From Zonotrichia leucophrys gambelii (lineage: Eukaryota; Chordata; Aves; Passeriformes; Passerellidae), in NCBI RefSeq assembly GCF_028769735.1, contig NC_088172.1:34568897-34632896 (forward strand): DNA of 64,000 bases, in the 5' to 3' direction. The translations under genes and the position numbers were made by a program. Each line of letters begins with the position of its first letter. Position 1 is the first letter of the stretch. This document shows positions 47,173-61,116 of the stretch, piece after piece. The notes beneath the pieces were generated by a model that had not been told where the DNA came from, did no database searches, and saw only the letters and a list, made by a program, of their open reading frames with translations.

Positions 47173-48541
47173 TGTCATGGGTTGACCCGGAAGGAGTGAG
47201 AATTCTGGGAAGCTGTGGTCAAACCAATGAAGGTTTTGGGTTTCATACTGACACCTGGTGTAGCCAGTGGGGTTTGGACACACCTCCGAGAATACACAGG
47301 GGTTAAAAGCAGGGCACTGCCCTGGCATTTCCTCTTTTTGGACATCGCGGCCGAGGAGTTCAGACCTCTCTCCCTCGCCCGGCCCGCTGCTGCTGGGCGG
47401 GGGAGGGGCCAGCCATGCGGTGAGGCCTGGGGCCGGGACAGAGATGGGCTTGAGGGGGCTTCGGGGGGGCTTCGAGGATGGAAGGGTGGCGGAGCCCCAA
47501 GAGACATCGGGCAGCCAGCTCCCCTTCCCCCCCCCCCCAGGAGAGCAGCCAGCTCCCTTCCCCCCCCCCCCGGAGAGAGAGAGCCGGCGGCACCGAATGT
47601 GATGGCAGCCAGCCAGGAGGAGAAGGGGGGAGGGAGAGAGAGAGAGCCCGGCCGGCCGCAGCAGCAGCATGTGTGGGAGTATCATCTCCCAGGACAGACA
47701 GAGACTGAAAACTTTTAACCCTTTCTTGCATGATTGGGGCCTTGCAAAATGCTAATCCTCCTCGAAGCTGAATAAGAAGGGAGATGAGAGATGAGATGAC
47801 TTGGCCCGGAGATTGTGGAGATGATTGGATGGGGAGAGATGATTTGGAGTGGCCTTTGGGCTGGACGTTTTCTTGTAGCCATGGACTCAGTTGTTCCTGT
47901 GACACAGACTGCATTTAGGGGGAGGCAGTGCCTCAAAACCAGGAGGGTTCATTTGTGAGGACCCCCGGCCCCAGGGGTTGGAAATATATGGGGGGGACAG
48001 TTGTCCCAAAAGCAGAGACTGTGCCTTTTTGGAGTGAGACAAGGCATCCTTGAAAGACCACCCTAAAAGCAGCTCTGATCCATGCACGGTGGTGAGAGCA
48101 CTGGCATGGAAGGAACATGTCACGAGCGGCAAAAGGACTTTTTTTTTTCCCCGGGGTGCCGAAGTGACAGGGAAGCACACGAGGTTCTCAGTGTGTCTCC
48201 ACGAGAAGCCTATGGAACAAGAAGGACTCCCTTTCCTCTTCATGAACTGCAGTTTGAGTATACTAATGTGTGGGCCAAGGCTGGGCAGTTGGAGTTTTTT
48301 GAGAGAATGTATTGGATTGGGAAAGTCAGGAGTGGGGAGGAGGAAAAGTGGTTTTGTAAGGTTTTCAATTTTTTTTTCTTTTCCTTATAGTCTCTCCCTA
48401 TGTCCCTGTAGTTTAAGTAATAAAGTGGTCTTATGTTTAAGTTAGAGCCTGTTTTGCTTATTCCTGGTCACATCTCACAGCAGACACCAGGTGGGGCATT
48501 TTCATGGGGCACTGGCTCTGTGCCAGGCTCAAACCATGACA
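47173..48541 (+). repeat. 3' LTR
   Basis: Same termini as the 5' LTR (TGTCATGG...CCATGACA). Main difference: near 47513-47575 a GC-rich unit (GCAGCCAGCTCC, a C run, GGAGAG) is present twice, where the 5' LTR has one shorter copy. Elsewhere the two differ by scattered substitutions (for example GAGTGAGAATT against GAGTGGGAATT), a few short deletions and many single-base run-length changes. AATAAA at 48419-48424 would terminate element transcripts. Confidence 0.93.
48419..48424 (+). terminator. 3' LTR polyadenylation signal AATAAA
   Basis: Equivalent to the signal in the 5' LTR, and the one expected to end a full-length element transcript. Confidence 0.7.
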
Positions 48542-48546
48542 TTGAG
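48542..48546. repeat. Target site duplication, right copy (TTGAG)
   Basis: Exact copy of 45610-45614. Confidence 0.9.
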
Positions 48547-51500
48547 AAATATGTATTTGATTTCCAGCTCTTATTTTGACTTGCTGTGAGATGCTGCCAA
48601 AAAAAAAACAAACAAAAGACCAGAAAAATACCCTACAAACAAAAATACAAAGGCCTATAAAACCAGGACAATTTACACTGTTCTAGTTTGCAAAAGCTTT
48701 AAGGATTTACAAAAAAGAATGATTTAGAGAAGCAAGAGAACACTCTCATTTTTTATTTAATGACTCCTACATTTTACAACTTGTTAAGCTGCCATCTAAT
48801 TTTGCTTGTCTTCTTTACTGAAGGTTGCCAGCATTTAAATGGTCATAAAACTCCTCATTGCTCCACAAATTTGCTTATTAAAAATATTATAAAATAAACA
48901 CCTTCTTCAACAAAACACAGACCTTCACCTATAGACCTTGCCTTACACCAGACCTTCACCAACAGATCTTTTCTTGCATTGCTCTGAAAACTCCCAGGCT
49001 GTTTGACAGGCTATATATATTTCCTTTGGGATTACTTCTCACAATAATTCCTATTTCCATGCAACATAGATATGAGATAAATTTAGGCACCTAAATTTGA
49101 GTGGAATCAGCATATTAATATGTGATCCTTCTCTATATTCAGTAGGCTTCTGAATGTCACCTCAGAAAAAGGTGTTCTTGCTGGTGTATCTGTGACCAGT
49201 TCACTAAAAAAACACATTTATTCAGCAGGGTTGTGCTGCACTACAATTACTCTGATGTTTGTTTGCACCTTTTTTACTTCATTGTCACAGTGGAAAAAAA
49301 GCTTTCAGGAAAGCATAAATTAATCTGACACCACCTATATTGCATGAAAGGCTTTGTGTGTGGGAATTATATTAATTTTGAATATATAAGATAAACCAGG
49401 AAATATTGTAGAGAAAAATGTATTAAAATTTAAGCAAGCTGTCCTCATTTCTCCTGTCCCATTCTAAGCCCAGTGATGGGCTTATCCTTCACTGGGATGA
49501 GATGGTGGATCAGTATGACACCCAAAAATAGCCTGATTCAGACCAACTAGAAATTATCCAAAGAAGATGAATGGGTAAAGGCAAAAGCCAGAAGAATTTC
49601 TTTCAAGACACTTATAACAACACTAAGAGTTGGAGAGTCAAAAACAATAAAGATTTGTGGCTGACATTCACAGAACTTCATGGAAAGCATTTCCCTCTCT
49701 ACCTCTGGGGCACAGAAGGATCACTTGACAGAAGTTTGTAAACAAGACCAGTGTACACAGACCATGCAATACCATGAAGCATCTACTTCATCTCCTTTTT
49801 CTGCTTCCCTTCTCACTTTATTCTTGTCTAGAGGCAAAATACATTGCATGACACAGTGAGAAAGCACAGACGTTTTATTAAAAAGTAAGACAAGAAAAAG
49901 GAAGCCTTTTGAAAAACAAAAAAGGGGAAAATAGCTGTTGCTGTAGAATAAATCCCAGACTAGTTACTCTTACTGCCATCTGCACATGTTTGGGGGCAAT
50001 GGGAACATGAGGACCACTGCCATGCTCCTGTCACACTGCCATAATCAAGCAGTTTTATCAAGCAAGGGTCAGTCTTGCAACCAACAAAATTGAGAAAGAG
50101 TGTGTGATATGTTTACAGGTCACAGTAAGAACACTTTCTTTTACCAGGAAATGAGAATAGAGCTGTTCTGTGTCTTTGACAAGAAATTGCCATTTCTTTG
50201 TAGGACTTGGTCCTTTGCCAACATTTCATCTAAGTGCATCTTTCTTTTGGTCTGCAGAAGGAATTGTCACTGGTCCAAAACAACATACTTAAAGTGTTAT
50301 ATGCCAAGTGCCTCAAGTGGCCTAGAAAGCCAAAACATGCATTTAAAGCACACGGACTACTCACATAAGCAAGGCTATTTTTGCTAATTGGGAGGCTCAC
50401 TAATGGACTAGTTCATTAAAATAATGTCTGAATTGTATTTGCATCTTCAAAAATTATCTACATTTCTATTCCAGAATCAAATAGTCTAATTATCATTTGG
50501 GCTTTTTTTTTTTTTCTGCTTCCTTTTTAAAAAAAATTTGTGAGCAGTTCTGGTGGCAAGTACAAGATCTAAAGGCAAATATGAAACCCCTATTTGGACT
50601 GCCGTCTGCACTGGGGCATTCATTATGCATTCAGACCTGGAATGGACATGGACATGGTTTAGAATCACTGCCAAATCCTGGTGAGGAAAGTCAAACCACC
50701 TCCACCAAGCTGAAGTGGTGTTGCTAACACACAAAACTTCCCACTGGAAGGGGTTGAATCAGTGTCTTATCAGCTCATTTAAGGGTTGTACCAAGCTGTT
50801 GTGCAGCATCCCTCAGCTCAGGTATCCTTTATCAGGATTCATCCCAGCGAACTTCAGCACCTAACCCACACCCTGATCAGCAAAGGGAAACTCAGTTTGT
50901 CTGAATAGGGTGGCAAGAAACTTCAGCAACACATCTCTGATGATCTTAAAAGAGTAAGAGAAGAGAAAATATTTTCAAGCCTCAGATTCAGTTTTCATCA
51001 TTGCTGTCAGGCTGGTTAGCATTCAATTCTCTGCTGAAAGTGCTGAAAAGTAATATAAACTCTTATTCAGGGGAAACTTTCAGCTAAGTATTTTCACAGA
51101 TGACAACATATCAGTTTCATTATAGATCCAAGTAATCCCATGTACATAAAAAATATTTATAATAAAACCAGAGAAGTTAGTTTTAAGATACATCCAACTC
51201 TTTTCCAGAGAAATCAGGGAGCACTGAAATCAAAGAAATAAGATTTAACTCAAACAGATCCTTCTGACTATCAGAACAGGGAATACTTAGAATTGGCACC
51301 TTTTTTCCAGAAAACAGACATCAAAATACATGTGAGAACTTTACTTGAGATTATCAAGTTTTTAATACTCTAAGAAAGTGTCAGGAGTCTCAAATTATAT
51401 CTTCTGACAATAAATTGGCACACTTGTTGCTGCAAGATAATGACATTTTTTGTTTGCTTAAGCACTTTAAGTTCAATGGGAGGACAGCTCAGACACACTG

Positions 51501-53000
51501 CTCTCTTTTGCTAGAACTCTCAGATGAGTTCTTGTCAAGTTTAATATTGTTTTGTTAAAGCCGTACAGTTAATAGCTTATAGGAGCTGGTGACTAACCAT
51601 TTTGAAGAGAGGTTGTTTTACATTGATGTGAACATTTAACATAACATTAATACTTTTTTTTCCCCTTGGTTAGCTGTTTTGGTTGCTGTTTTTTCATTAG
51701 AGCACAGAGTAAAAAAGGTTTGCACTTCATAAAAACCCCACAGTAACTCAAAAATATCTATATCATTTTCACGAATATTGTGTTTCTCTAAATTAACAAA
51801 ATCTAAAAAAAAAAAACGAAGAAAATAGAGTTGAAGAGCAAAGGTAACATTCAGAAATTGCATTTCCAGAGAATTGTTTTCTGCTGTGCAGTCATGCTAT
51901 TTCTGTGTGATGTTGAATGATCAAATATACTCACTGCAGAACTAGAGTCTCAATGTTCTATGTGGCAAAAAACCCCAACAAAACATAAAATAACAAAAGC
52001 AGTGTTTTTCACTCTGCATATTCTTTTTTGTATGATAGCATTTCAAAAGAATAGACATCCTTGAAATCTAGGCATGGCTGTGAAACATCACTCCAGTCCA
52101 GTCACTTCTGGAGGAGAGAAAAAAACAAAGGAAAGAAGAGCTAGAAAAAATCATCAAGAATAGTGCAGACATGTGCTCTTTTAAAGATTCTTGTTTGCTT
52201 TATTACTCATTCATGTTTTGGTACTTTTATACCTGTATTTTTAAAGTCATCAATCAACATGCAACTACATACGTGGAATGAAAAGACAAAAGATAAAATC
52301 TGTGCAAATCTTTTGAAAAGATTTTTTTGTCTGTTTTATCTACAATCCATCAGCCTGAGCTCAGATTATGAATTAATTTATTTGTTTGGTTTTTTGTTTT
52401 TATTTATTTATTAGAAAGAAAATATTCATTTTTAAATATGTTTCATGAAATGCATAACCAGTTCTTTATTATATTTAGAATTTTGCTGTTTGGGTTAAAA
52501 ATCCTTTAGTTAACATATTCTGGCTACAATTGAAGAAAAATAATACATGTAACAAAATTCATTCTGGGTAAAGATCATGGGCATCAAAAAGAGATTTGAA
52601 AGAGGAGAACATGGAAATTCCTTCTCAGGATTACCATTTATCCATCTTACAGTGGGATCGTATGTACGGAAATCAGACCCACTGTGTAAAGCTCAGCCCT
52701 GGAAATTGGCCTCTTTCACACCCACTGTACTGAGGCATATGGTTCTTTATTCATCTGCAGTGAATTTTCATTGTCTTTGAATCTGGTGGTCCTGTCTCAC
52801 ATTGTTCTCTTTCTGAGCATTAGAAACTCACTGGCTTGAAGATATTGCTCCCACCAGGCATCATCATCCCCTGTGTCTCTCACATAAAACAAAAACAGAA
52901 GCCAGAATGTGTAATTTCCTTATTCCTAATGTCTCTATCTATTTGTTGCCTGTTTTGTCTTTCCTGTTCCTTATTTTAACTAGTTTCATAATCAGATGAG
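48547..53000. other. Unassigned AT-rich sequence
   Basis: No gene or named repeat recognised. A-rich stretch at 48599-48616, T run at 50504-50516, A run near 51806-51817. Confidence 0.45.
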
Positions 53001-56000
53001 TCAGTCATTTGTGTCGTGGCCCAGCAGTACAGGCATAAAGGTTAATGACACTGTCAGACGTTTTCTGATAATCTGAACAGCACATGAACCATCCCGTGGC
53101 CCTCTCCAGCTGTAGCAGCCACAAAGAATTACAAGGCAGTGAAGCACAGCAGTCCTTTCCAATACTGGTTGTCTTTGGTCAAGCTAAGCTTTCCCAAATC
53201 CCCTGGTATTATATACCTTCAAATAGCTTCTGAAATTTCTTTTTAACTTCTCACATTTTTTCTGTGTTGCAGAGATACACCTTCTTCTTTTAACCCTTGA
53301 TTCTCCGCAGTCTCTGCATTTTGTTTGCTACCCTCACAAGCTATCCCATCTCCTTGGAATTCAACAAGCTTTTTAAGTCAAGTGAATCTCATGTGAATCT
53401 CACTTTTCTGCACCATGAGGTCATAACTTTTAGACTGATATTTCTGAAACACCCATTGCTTTCCAGAAAACTTTACAAAGCTCTGAAACAGAAAGCTAAA
53501 ATGTAGGATGTTTAATATAACTTGAACTGTCACCAGTATTTTGTATATAGAATTAAACTTTTGTCTTTTAAGTTTTTTAAGCTTTCTGTTGTTTATATTT
53601 TTGTAACAAACTTTCTAACACACATTATGTAAATAACTTATTGTTTTGCATTCTTTTATAGAAGAAGAGAAATTTACTAGACTGTTGGTTTTTCCAGTGT
53701 CATTGGAGAAGTGGCACTGTCATCCTCCAGTCCACTGTCACTTTTGGAAATCTGTAAATGTTAGAGTTAGAAATTAAACTTCCCTCTTTTTTACCTTGGA
53801 GAGCTGTGTGTCCGCATCATTTTATTTTCTGTCCTATAGTGACAATAAACCACATAAGCCTATCACAAAAGGGAAATGAAAGTTTCAAATCTTAAACATG
53901 ACCAATATAATAAACTGCATCTCAGACTTTATGCTTCAAGGCAATGAATTATTACAAAATGAATTAAAAAAACACCAAAGGTTTTTTGGTAGAAAAATAT
54001 CCCCACCAATGCTTGGCTAAATAAAATTGAAAGAAAACCAGGGTTTCTAGTGTGCTTTGGAGAGGAATGCTTCCTAGGTTACTGTATCTAAATTAACTGT
54101 CTGGGTTCCTTATGTGAGCTCTTAAGAAACCATTCCCAACCTAACGTGTGGGACCAAAACTAGGACTCACCCGTTTAAGGAGACAGTCTCACCATATCCT
54201 AAAAAGAAGACTTAGATGATTAGTTTAAGTAGATTACTTCTACTTATTCTTCTCTGTGGTGAAAATTAAGTGAGATGAATTACTGCTTATAACATCATTA
54301 AGAATTCCTAAGAGTGCGTTAAACCTCGTGGCTTCCTAATCTGCTAGAGAGGATCCTTTTGCATGTTCCTTATGTTATTCACTGGGGCCACAGCCACAGC
54401 TTTAGGATCTAAATTCCTGGCCATAAATTGAAAGACATCCAGTTGGTATTTAGAAGGTATCATTGCTGTGTAGCTTTGGAAGAGAGGATAAGCCAGTGCT
54501 CTGGGCTAGGTATGCCCTCTGTATTAGAATTCGGAGCAAAGGAATGTTTCCACAGAGTCAGTCTGTAGAACACACACCTTAGGGTGGTTCTCCTTGAATA
54601 TTAAACTGGCTTTTTGACATTTCCTTTTTGTTACTGCTATTCCACTTTTATTGCCATATTTTCTGTAAAGCTATAAATAATCAGCTATTCTCTTCCTGAA
54701 ATGTCTGTTGTCAACATAATCAGTATGGCCTGGGTCAATATATTCAGTTCTTCGCTGACATATTCAGTGCGGCTTGAGGTGTTTGGGATGGTGCTGATCC
54801 TTGGGAAGCAATGGTGAGATCAGCCGGAAGAATTCTGGTCCAGCTGGATCACTGAGCTCTTTCTTACCAACATTTTCACCTACAGCTGACTGAGACAGTG
54901 GGGATATTTATAAACCTACCTGGCAAGTAAACTCTATTAAAAAAAAAAAAACCAAAACAAAACAAGAACAGCAGCTACTCCTGTAGATTAGAGAAAATAT
55001 AATTTAGGAGTCTCATGGCTTTGACAAGTTTCTTGCTGAGAAAAAAAGAACTCAATGTGTCGCAAAACCCTTTTGCCAAGAGTTGCTTGACACACCATGC
55101 TATTTTCCTGTGAATTATATGTTGTCATTTAAACATAAGAGCATAAATCTACTGACTTACTACAAAGCTTTTAATGTTTTTTGCATGCAAAAAAACTTTA
55201 TTCATGCTTCATAAATGGTCTCAAATTAATGAAAAATAAACTTGGTGCATTAGAATTATGAAGAAAAGGGCAGAAAGAAAGAAAAAAAGAATGTACACAG
55301 TTGTATTTTTCCTGCAGCTTCTAGAGTCCTCTGTGCTTTCAGCTAGTGCCAGATAGAATATGACAAGATAATTTTCCAAGAAAAATGCAAACCAAATGAA
55401 AAAAAAAAATTAATGTGAAACTTAAAATTTTGCTAGAAGCTATATTTGATAATAAATCAATGTATGTTGGCATTTTCATCACAGTTTGCACATTAAATGG
55501 CTCTAAAAATTAAGGCTAAGCTACATCTGAATTAAATTGAGATTTCCACAAGCGTTGCAGCAATTGATTGAAACACCAATAATTAGATTAAATTAATTAA
55601 ATATATATACAAGTGATTTTGGCATGTCTTTCATTCTATAAAAATTCTAAAAAATTGCATTCACTTATATTTAATAATATATAAAATCATTTTTCTGTGC
55701 AAATATTCTTGTAAGCATAAAAATATTTAAATTCATTCTATTCCCTAGTGCTATACATTAAATATTCAGTATCCTGTTAATATGAAATTAATACCTCACC
55801 ACTCCATTATAAAGCCAGCTGCATTATCAGAGATGTAAAATTCTTATAGCAACAAGATTTTTTTTTTAAATAGGAAGAATAGTTGGTTACATGTTTCTTC
55901 TTTTTCATCTTTGGGAAATGATATACAGAGTTGGTCAAAATGTTTTGTTTTCACTGAACAGATTCATCACTGGCCTTACAGGCCAGTGAAATCATCAAAA

Positions 56001-59000
56001 ATTATTTCAGCTAAATGTTATGATGAGCTTAATATTTTCACCAAAAAAAGGCCACTTCAGAACCTCTTAAAGCTTTCAGATGAATATTTCAAAAATTACA
56101 ATGTTTCAATTATTTATTCATTATTTGCAGTTTGGTAAACTATTCTGGAAAAAAAAATCTTTTCTTTTTCTACATACTGGAGCCAAGCCTAACTCAGCAT
56201 ATTCTGAAATATGCAGAGTATTTTTGAGTAATAAGCGTTCTGTGCAGATAGACAAAGACAAAACAGAATCACATCAGTACAATAAGTCATAAGGACAACT
56301 CCTCTGAAGTCTGCTATCCAATTGAGCAGTCAAGTACACAAAAAAGTGCTTACAGAGTCAATCCTTAATGATATTCTGAAGCAAAACAGTATTTCACTGT
56401 TTTCTGAAACCTGAGACAAGCAACTAGCTATTTAAAATTGTCATGACTGAGACATCATGGTATGCAGAAGTGTTGTGAATGGTTCTGAATAAACAATGAA
56501 TTTAGGATTTCTGGAATTAACAAAGTAAGCTTGGCAATTTAGATTGACAGAAAGAAACATAGTTTAGAGAGATAGTGCAGAGGTAGAGTCCTCGAAGGTG
56601 ATATTTACAAAACTGTGGGAGAAGAATGCAATCACTCTTTGTCATTTCACATTTCATTTCAGATACATTTGCGTGCATTAGTAACAAAATAAGTAAGGAA
56701 ATTATGTGTCTGTTTCCTTCAAAAACATAACTAATCATCCCTGAAAACTACTTTTTCTTCCGAGAGCTTAAGCCAGAGGAACTAACAAATAATTGCTGTT
56801 TTTAAGCACCTTAACTTCATTTTATTTTATAGTTTTAACTCGCTTTGGATTCTTTAAATAACTGATTCACTAAGAAGCTTGAATTTACTTATATTGGTAT
56901 CATCATTAAAAACCTATCATTTCTGTTTTTTTCTCATTCTAATGGCATTGCTCAGCAGTAGAACTAGCTCTATTTGCCTAGGTACTGTATATTGGCAGGT
57001 TTGGAGTAGACTAGTTTTCTTTAACTTGTCTGTTGGGTCAAAGTCATTTTGGTTTCCTCAATCCTTGCTTACATAATACATGCAAATTAATAAATATGCA
57101 TATACAATGTCCCCATAGAAAAAGTTTTTTAAGAAAATATATATGGACCAAACATTCTTTTCTGCTCATATGAGTCAAACTATAATGACGCCTTTCTTGA
57201 TATTGGATGGCACTGGAAATAAACCCAGAATTAACTCCCCGTTTTACTCTCACACAGAGTGCTTATCCACTAACTGAATGATTAATTACAATTTCACACT
57301 TGTGTCTGTAGATATTCTTCATTGCACTGGGAACAATTGATATTATTGTATTTCTCTTTTCATCATTCTCAAATGCACTGTGTTTCTCAAACAAAACAAA
57401 AATGTATGAGGGATAAAAAAGGCCTCCAAAACCCCCCAAAAAACCTCAACTAATAAACAAAAAAACCCCAAGCAGCTAATCAAAAGGAAGGGAAAAACCC
57501 TCACCGGGTTAAATGATTCTTACAGGGTAAAACATGGATTCTACATTTTTTACCTGACTTACATAAGTCAAGCAAAGACACGGTGTTTTGCACTTCCTCA
57601 CTGTGCTAGGAAAGAGGTGTGGTGGCAGCCTTGCAGTGCCTGTTTGTGCAATATCTTAGACCTCTTGGGGAAACTACGAAAGAGGTTTATTGAATTTTAA
57701 TGTAGAACTAATGTTACATTTGTAGCTGGCTGCATTAGATGGGTGACTGCAAGTTGAGAGAAGGGAGTAAAAAATGGCTTCCCCCTTTTACCTAGGAGTT
57801 CAAATGTTCATCCTGTCCTTTCTGTGAACCCACTATTTATGGCAAACTCTTTTAACCTATATATAATTCATGAAGAAATCTGTACAGAATAACATTACAG
57901 ATAGATGACTGTGACAGATTTTTTGACTCAAGAAAGCTTCACATTTCCTGTGTGCCTGTTATCCAATGTAGAAACCCTATGTCACAGTCAACCCAAAGCA
58001 GATTTCTCAAAGAAATCAAGTATAAGTAAATCACTTTAAATGTGAATTGAAAAATTATTTTGCATTGAGTAAGATGCAATTTCTCTGTAAAAACACATAA
58101 CGTAACTGGTGTTTACTGCAGTTGCTCTTGGGTATCCTGTGACAGCATTAACTGAACAGGTCAACATTAAACAATTCAAAGACTCACAGCAAAAGAAACT
58201 TAAATGGTTTCCTTCACTTACATTTCAATATTTTAATTCTCTTCTTCTTTAGAGAAGTGTGGAAGAGATAAAAGGTATCTGTTCACATTAATTCAATATT
58301 GGACTTTACAGAATGTGGCAACAAAATTCACCGATATTTTCTGTCTGCTTTTTATTTCCACTTCATACAAGTCAACACCTTACTTAATAGCATATGAATA
58401 ATAATGCACATTTTATATCACTTCGAACATGAAACACAGCTGAATTGATCCCAGATGTATCCCCCAGTATTGTTTCATTACCACATACTTCATCTATTTT
58501 TTCAGCCTCTATGATAATGTTCACAAAATTGAATTAGGTGTCTTAATAAAGGAAAAGCAAAGAAGAATTATTATTACTAATAGTGCAGCTAATCATCTGA
58601 GGAGGAGGTATTCTCAGTGTAAATAAATTAAAAGTTAAAAAATAATGAGTTCTGCTAATGGATTTTATCTCTGTCAATTAATAATATTCCAGAAAAATCT
58701 GTAATAAAGAAAAAAATTATTTACCTATATGCTATATAAATATCCCTGTGTATTATACTAATAATACCCCAGGGAAACAGGTTGCTGGTAGTCAAGAAAA
58801 ACATATATTTATTTGTGCATTGCATGACTTTTAAATTACAAATATCTCCCTAAGAAATTTAAGTGACAACCTCTTGTCTCATCAATAGGTCACAATTATG
58901 TTACATAGCACAGATTTTTGCCCAGTTTCTTGAAGCTCCTATCCAAAGACATAGTTTTATTACTATGATATTTTATTACCATTAAAATTGAAATGATTTA

Positions 59001-61048
59001 GTTTTTCTCTCTCTCTTTCACTCTCTGCATCTTATTAGCTATCAGATATTAAATATTACACAATACGTTACCAGATGTCTATGGTTATATACTTTTCAAT
59101 AGAAAAATATGCCGAGTTTATTAATTTTTGCAATCACTTTTTTAAAAGTAATTCTGTGCAGAAATTAAGTAGACAAAGTTCATAAACAGAAGTAATGTTG
59201 CCTGTTTCCCTGTTGGAAGATGTGTTTTAGCACTTTGTTTGCAATATCAACTGCAAAGCTCATAATGGTAAAAAAAATTAATAGTTCACTGTCTGTTTTA
59301 TATGCTGATATTTAATTAAATAGTGTATAGCTTTGAGTGCACATTATATGTTCTACATGCATTACTTATATTAATGACTATCACTTGATAGGCATCCAGG
59401 GGGGTAATTTTACAGGAATTTTCAGTTAAATAAATAAAGACCCATCTTTGTAGCCTTCATAGCATGTGCATTAAGATAATGCAGTTGATTCAGGAGTGAA
59501 AATAGACAAATAATAATCACCAGAGCTGGAACCATCCAAAGTAGTTTCTCTAGTAATCCAACTTCTGAAAAGCTAGGAGGGAAATTGTGAATGTAATGGA
59601 GAGCAAGCAACTGTCAGCAAGGCCAAAATGTATTTGTGTGCATCAGGTGCTCAACCAAGCTGAGAGTTATCGTATTTTTGGGAACTAATTAAAGATTAAG
59701 AAGATGGTGAAATATAGGCAACAGAAAACTAAATGTCTTTGCTTGTGGTCCATATTATCTAACAAAAAACCAGAAGCCATTAAAGTCCACCTTTAAATTA
59801 ACCTTCATGTAGGAGGCTTAGAACACCCATGCGTTTAACTGATGGGTCAGGAACATATTTGTTATTGTTTCAAACACCTTCTATTGTAACTTCATTGATT
59901 TCTTCCCTTCAAGCAATTCCCTGAGGCATGCCCAAAACTATTTTATTAATACTTGTATATCTGCCAGTGATGTTCGATGGAAGGACACATGCACATTTTA
60001 GAGAAAACAAACCTACATTTTTCCATTGGTCAGAAGGCACTGAATAAATGAAGATTCATAGATTTTGTTTCTAAACCCAAATGTGATAGCCATCTGTTCT
60101 TACTTGTATGATCCATGGCACAGAATTTCCCATTATGATTCCTGCATTGTGTGGATGAGCTAAATACAATGTAATTTAATCTGCTAAAGAAATTAATATA
60201 ATAATAGTTGAGTACACCAGGAAGAGAAAGAGGCTTCATAAGCATTACCTTAATGAACCCACTAAATGCTGTATTTAATATTTGGATGATGATGAAAAAA
60301 GGAATTGATAGACTCTTTAAAACAAATTTTGTCATTTTGATTATAGCATCTCATTAAAAAAACAGTCTCACTGTTTTGTTTTTTAAATGCATATGAATGA
60401 CTAGATAATAAGTATACCAAATTGTAGTGCTAGGTAAAAAGCTCCAGACTTTTTTTTTACTCTTTGTGTTTGTGTTTTGCTTTGCTGGGTTTTTATTTCC
60501 AGAGAAATTGGAATTCAGTATAGGAATATGAGGTTTTGAGAGAAGAACTAATCTAAAAGCTGATTCTCAGTTCTTGTTTAAGCAGATAAGGTATAAGCTG
60601 TTTTGTTAAAAATACTCTGAAAAAAAAGCTGAACAAAATTAGCCAAACACAGCTGAAGATAATTTTCATCTTTTTTTTTTATGAATAATGTTAGCTAGAA
60701 TGAAAATCTTGTACAAGAAAACATTTGTTTTGTCAAATATTAAATCCTTTAAAAAATAATTTTACCTTATTTCTTAAAGGGTATAAACCATTTAAAATCA
60801 AGCTGAAAAGAAAAATTAAGCACACTACAAACAGTCTACTTGAATACTAAATTGCTCTTCATATTGCATTATTTGAAGCTGCTTTGAAAAGGATTAGCAG
60901 CTCCTCACATCTTACAGACTGCAGAATCAATTGAGTCACTTAGGAAGAAGAGGTATTTCCATATCCCAGCTTTAAACCAGTGTTCAGATTCCTCTTCCCC
61001 GAGTACATTAAAAATGTACAGACAGATAGCTAAGCAGATAACAGCAGG
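53001..61048. other. Unassigned, very AT-rich sequence
   Basis: About 8 kb without a recognisable gene, RNA or transposon. A runs occur at 54939-54951 and 55400-55409, a CT-rich patch near 59006-59027, and C/A-rich text at 57420-57475. Frames are short and scattered. Confidence 0.5.
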
Positions 61049-61116
61049 TGAACTTCTGGCCCCATTACAGTCAATGGGAGGTCTGTCATAATATCAAAGG
61101 CGCCAGGATTTCACCC
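61049..61116. repeat. Relic of an ancient amniote palindromic repeat
   Basis: GAACTTCTGGCCCCATTACA, 'GTCAATGGGAGGTCTGTCAT', 'AATATCAAAGGCGCCAGGAT' and 'TTCACCC' follow a short dispersed repeat known from birds, turtles and crocodilians, with consensus like CTGGCCCCATTGAAGTCAAT...CAATGGGGCCAGGATTTCAC. The two ends are decayed inverted copies of each other. Class is uncertain; probably a non-autonomous DNA transposon. Confidence 0.5.

Larger units (their letters stand above)
45615..48541 (+). mobile_element. Compact non-coding LTR retrotransposon (ERV-derived), complete with both LTRs
   Basis: Two direct LTRs of 1354 and 1369 bp enclose only 204 bp. Visible parts in order: 5-bp duplication, LTR, 5-base spacer, primer binding site matching tRNA-Glu, short leader, purine tract, LTR, 5-bp duplication. 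There is no gag, protease, polymerase or envelope sequence, so any mobility would have needed proteins supplied in trans. The LTRs are almost identical apart from roughly a dozen and a half base changes and many one-base run-length differences, so insertion was recent compared with every other repeat here. A 5-bp duplication is compatible with ERVL-type (class III) elements, among others. Frames of 100-200 codons on both strands come from GC-rich LTR text and are not genes. It may be a member of a short, TRIM-like family or a provirus with an internal deletion. Confidence 0.92.

Noticed and set aside
45617..48390. Several 100-206-codon frames on both strands within the LTRs
   Set aside because: They result from GC-rich text with few stops, occur on opposite strands in duplicate, and contain no gag, pol or env motif.
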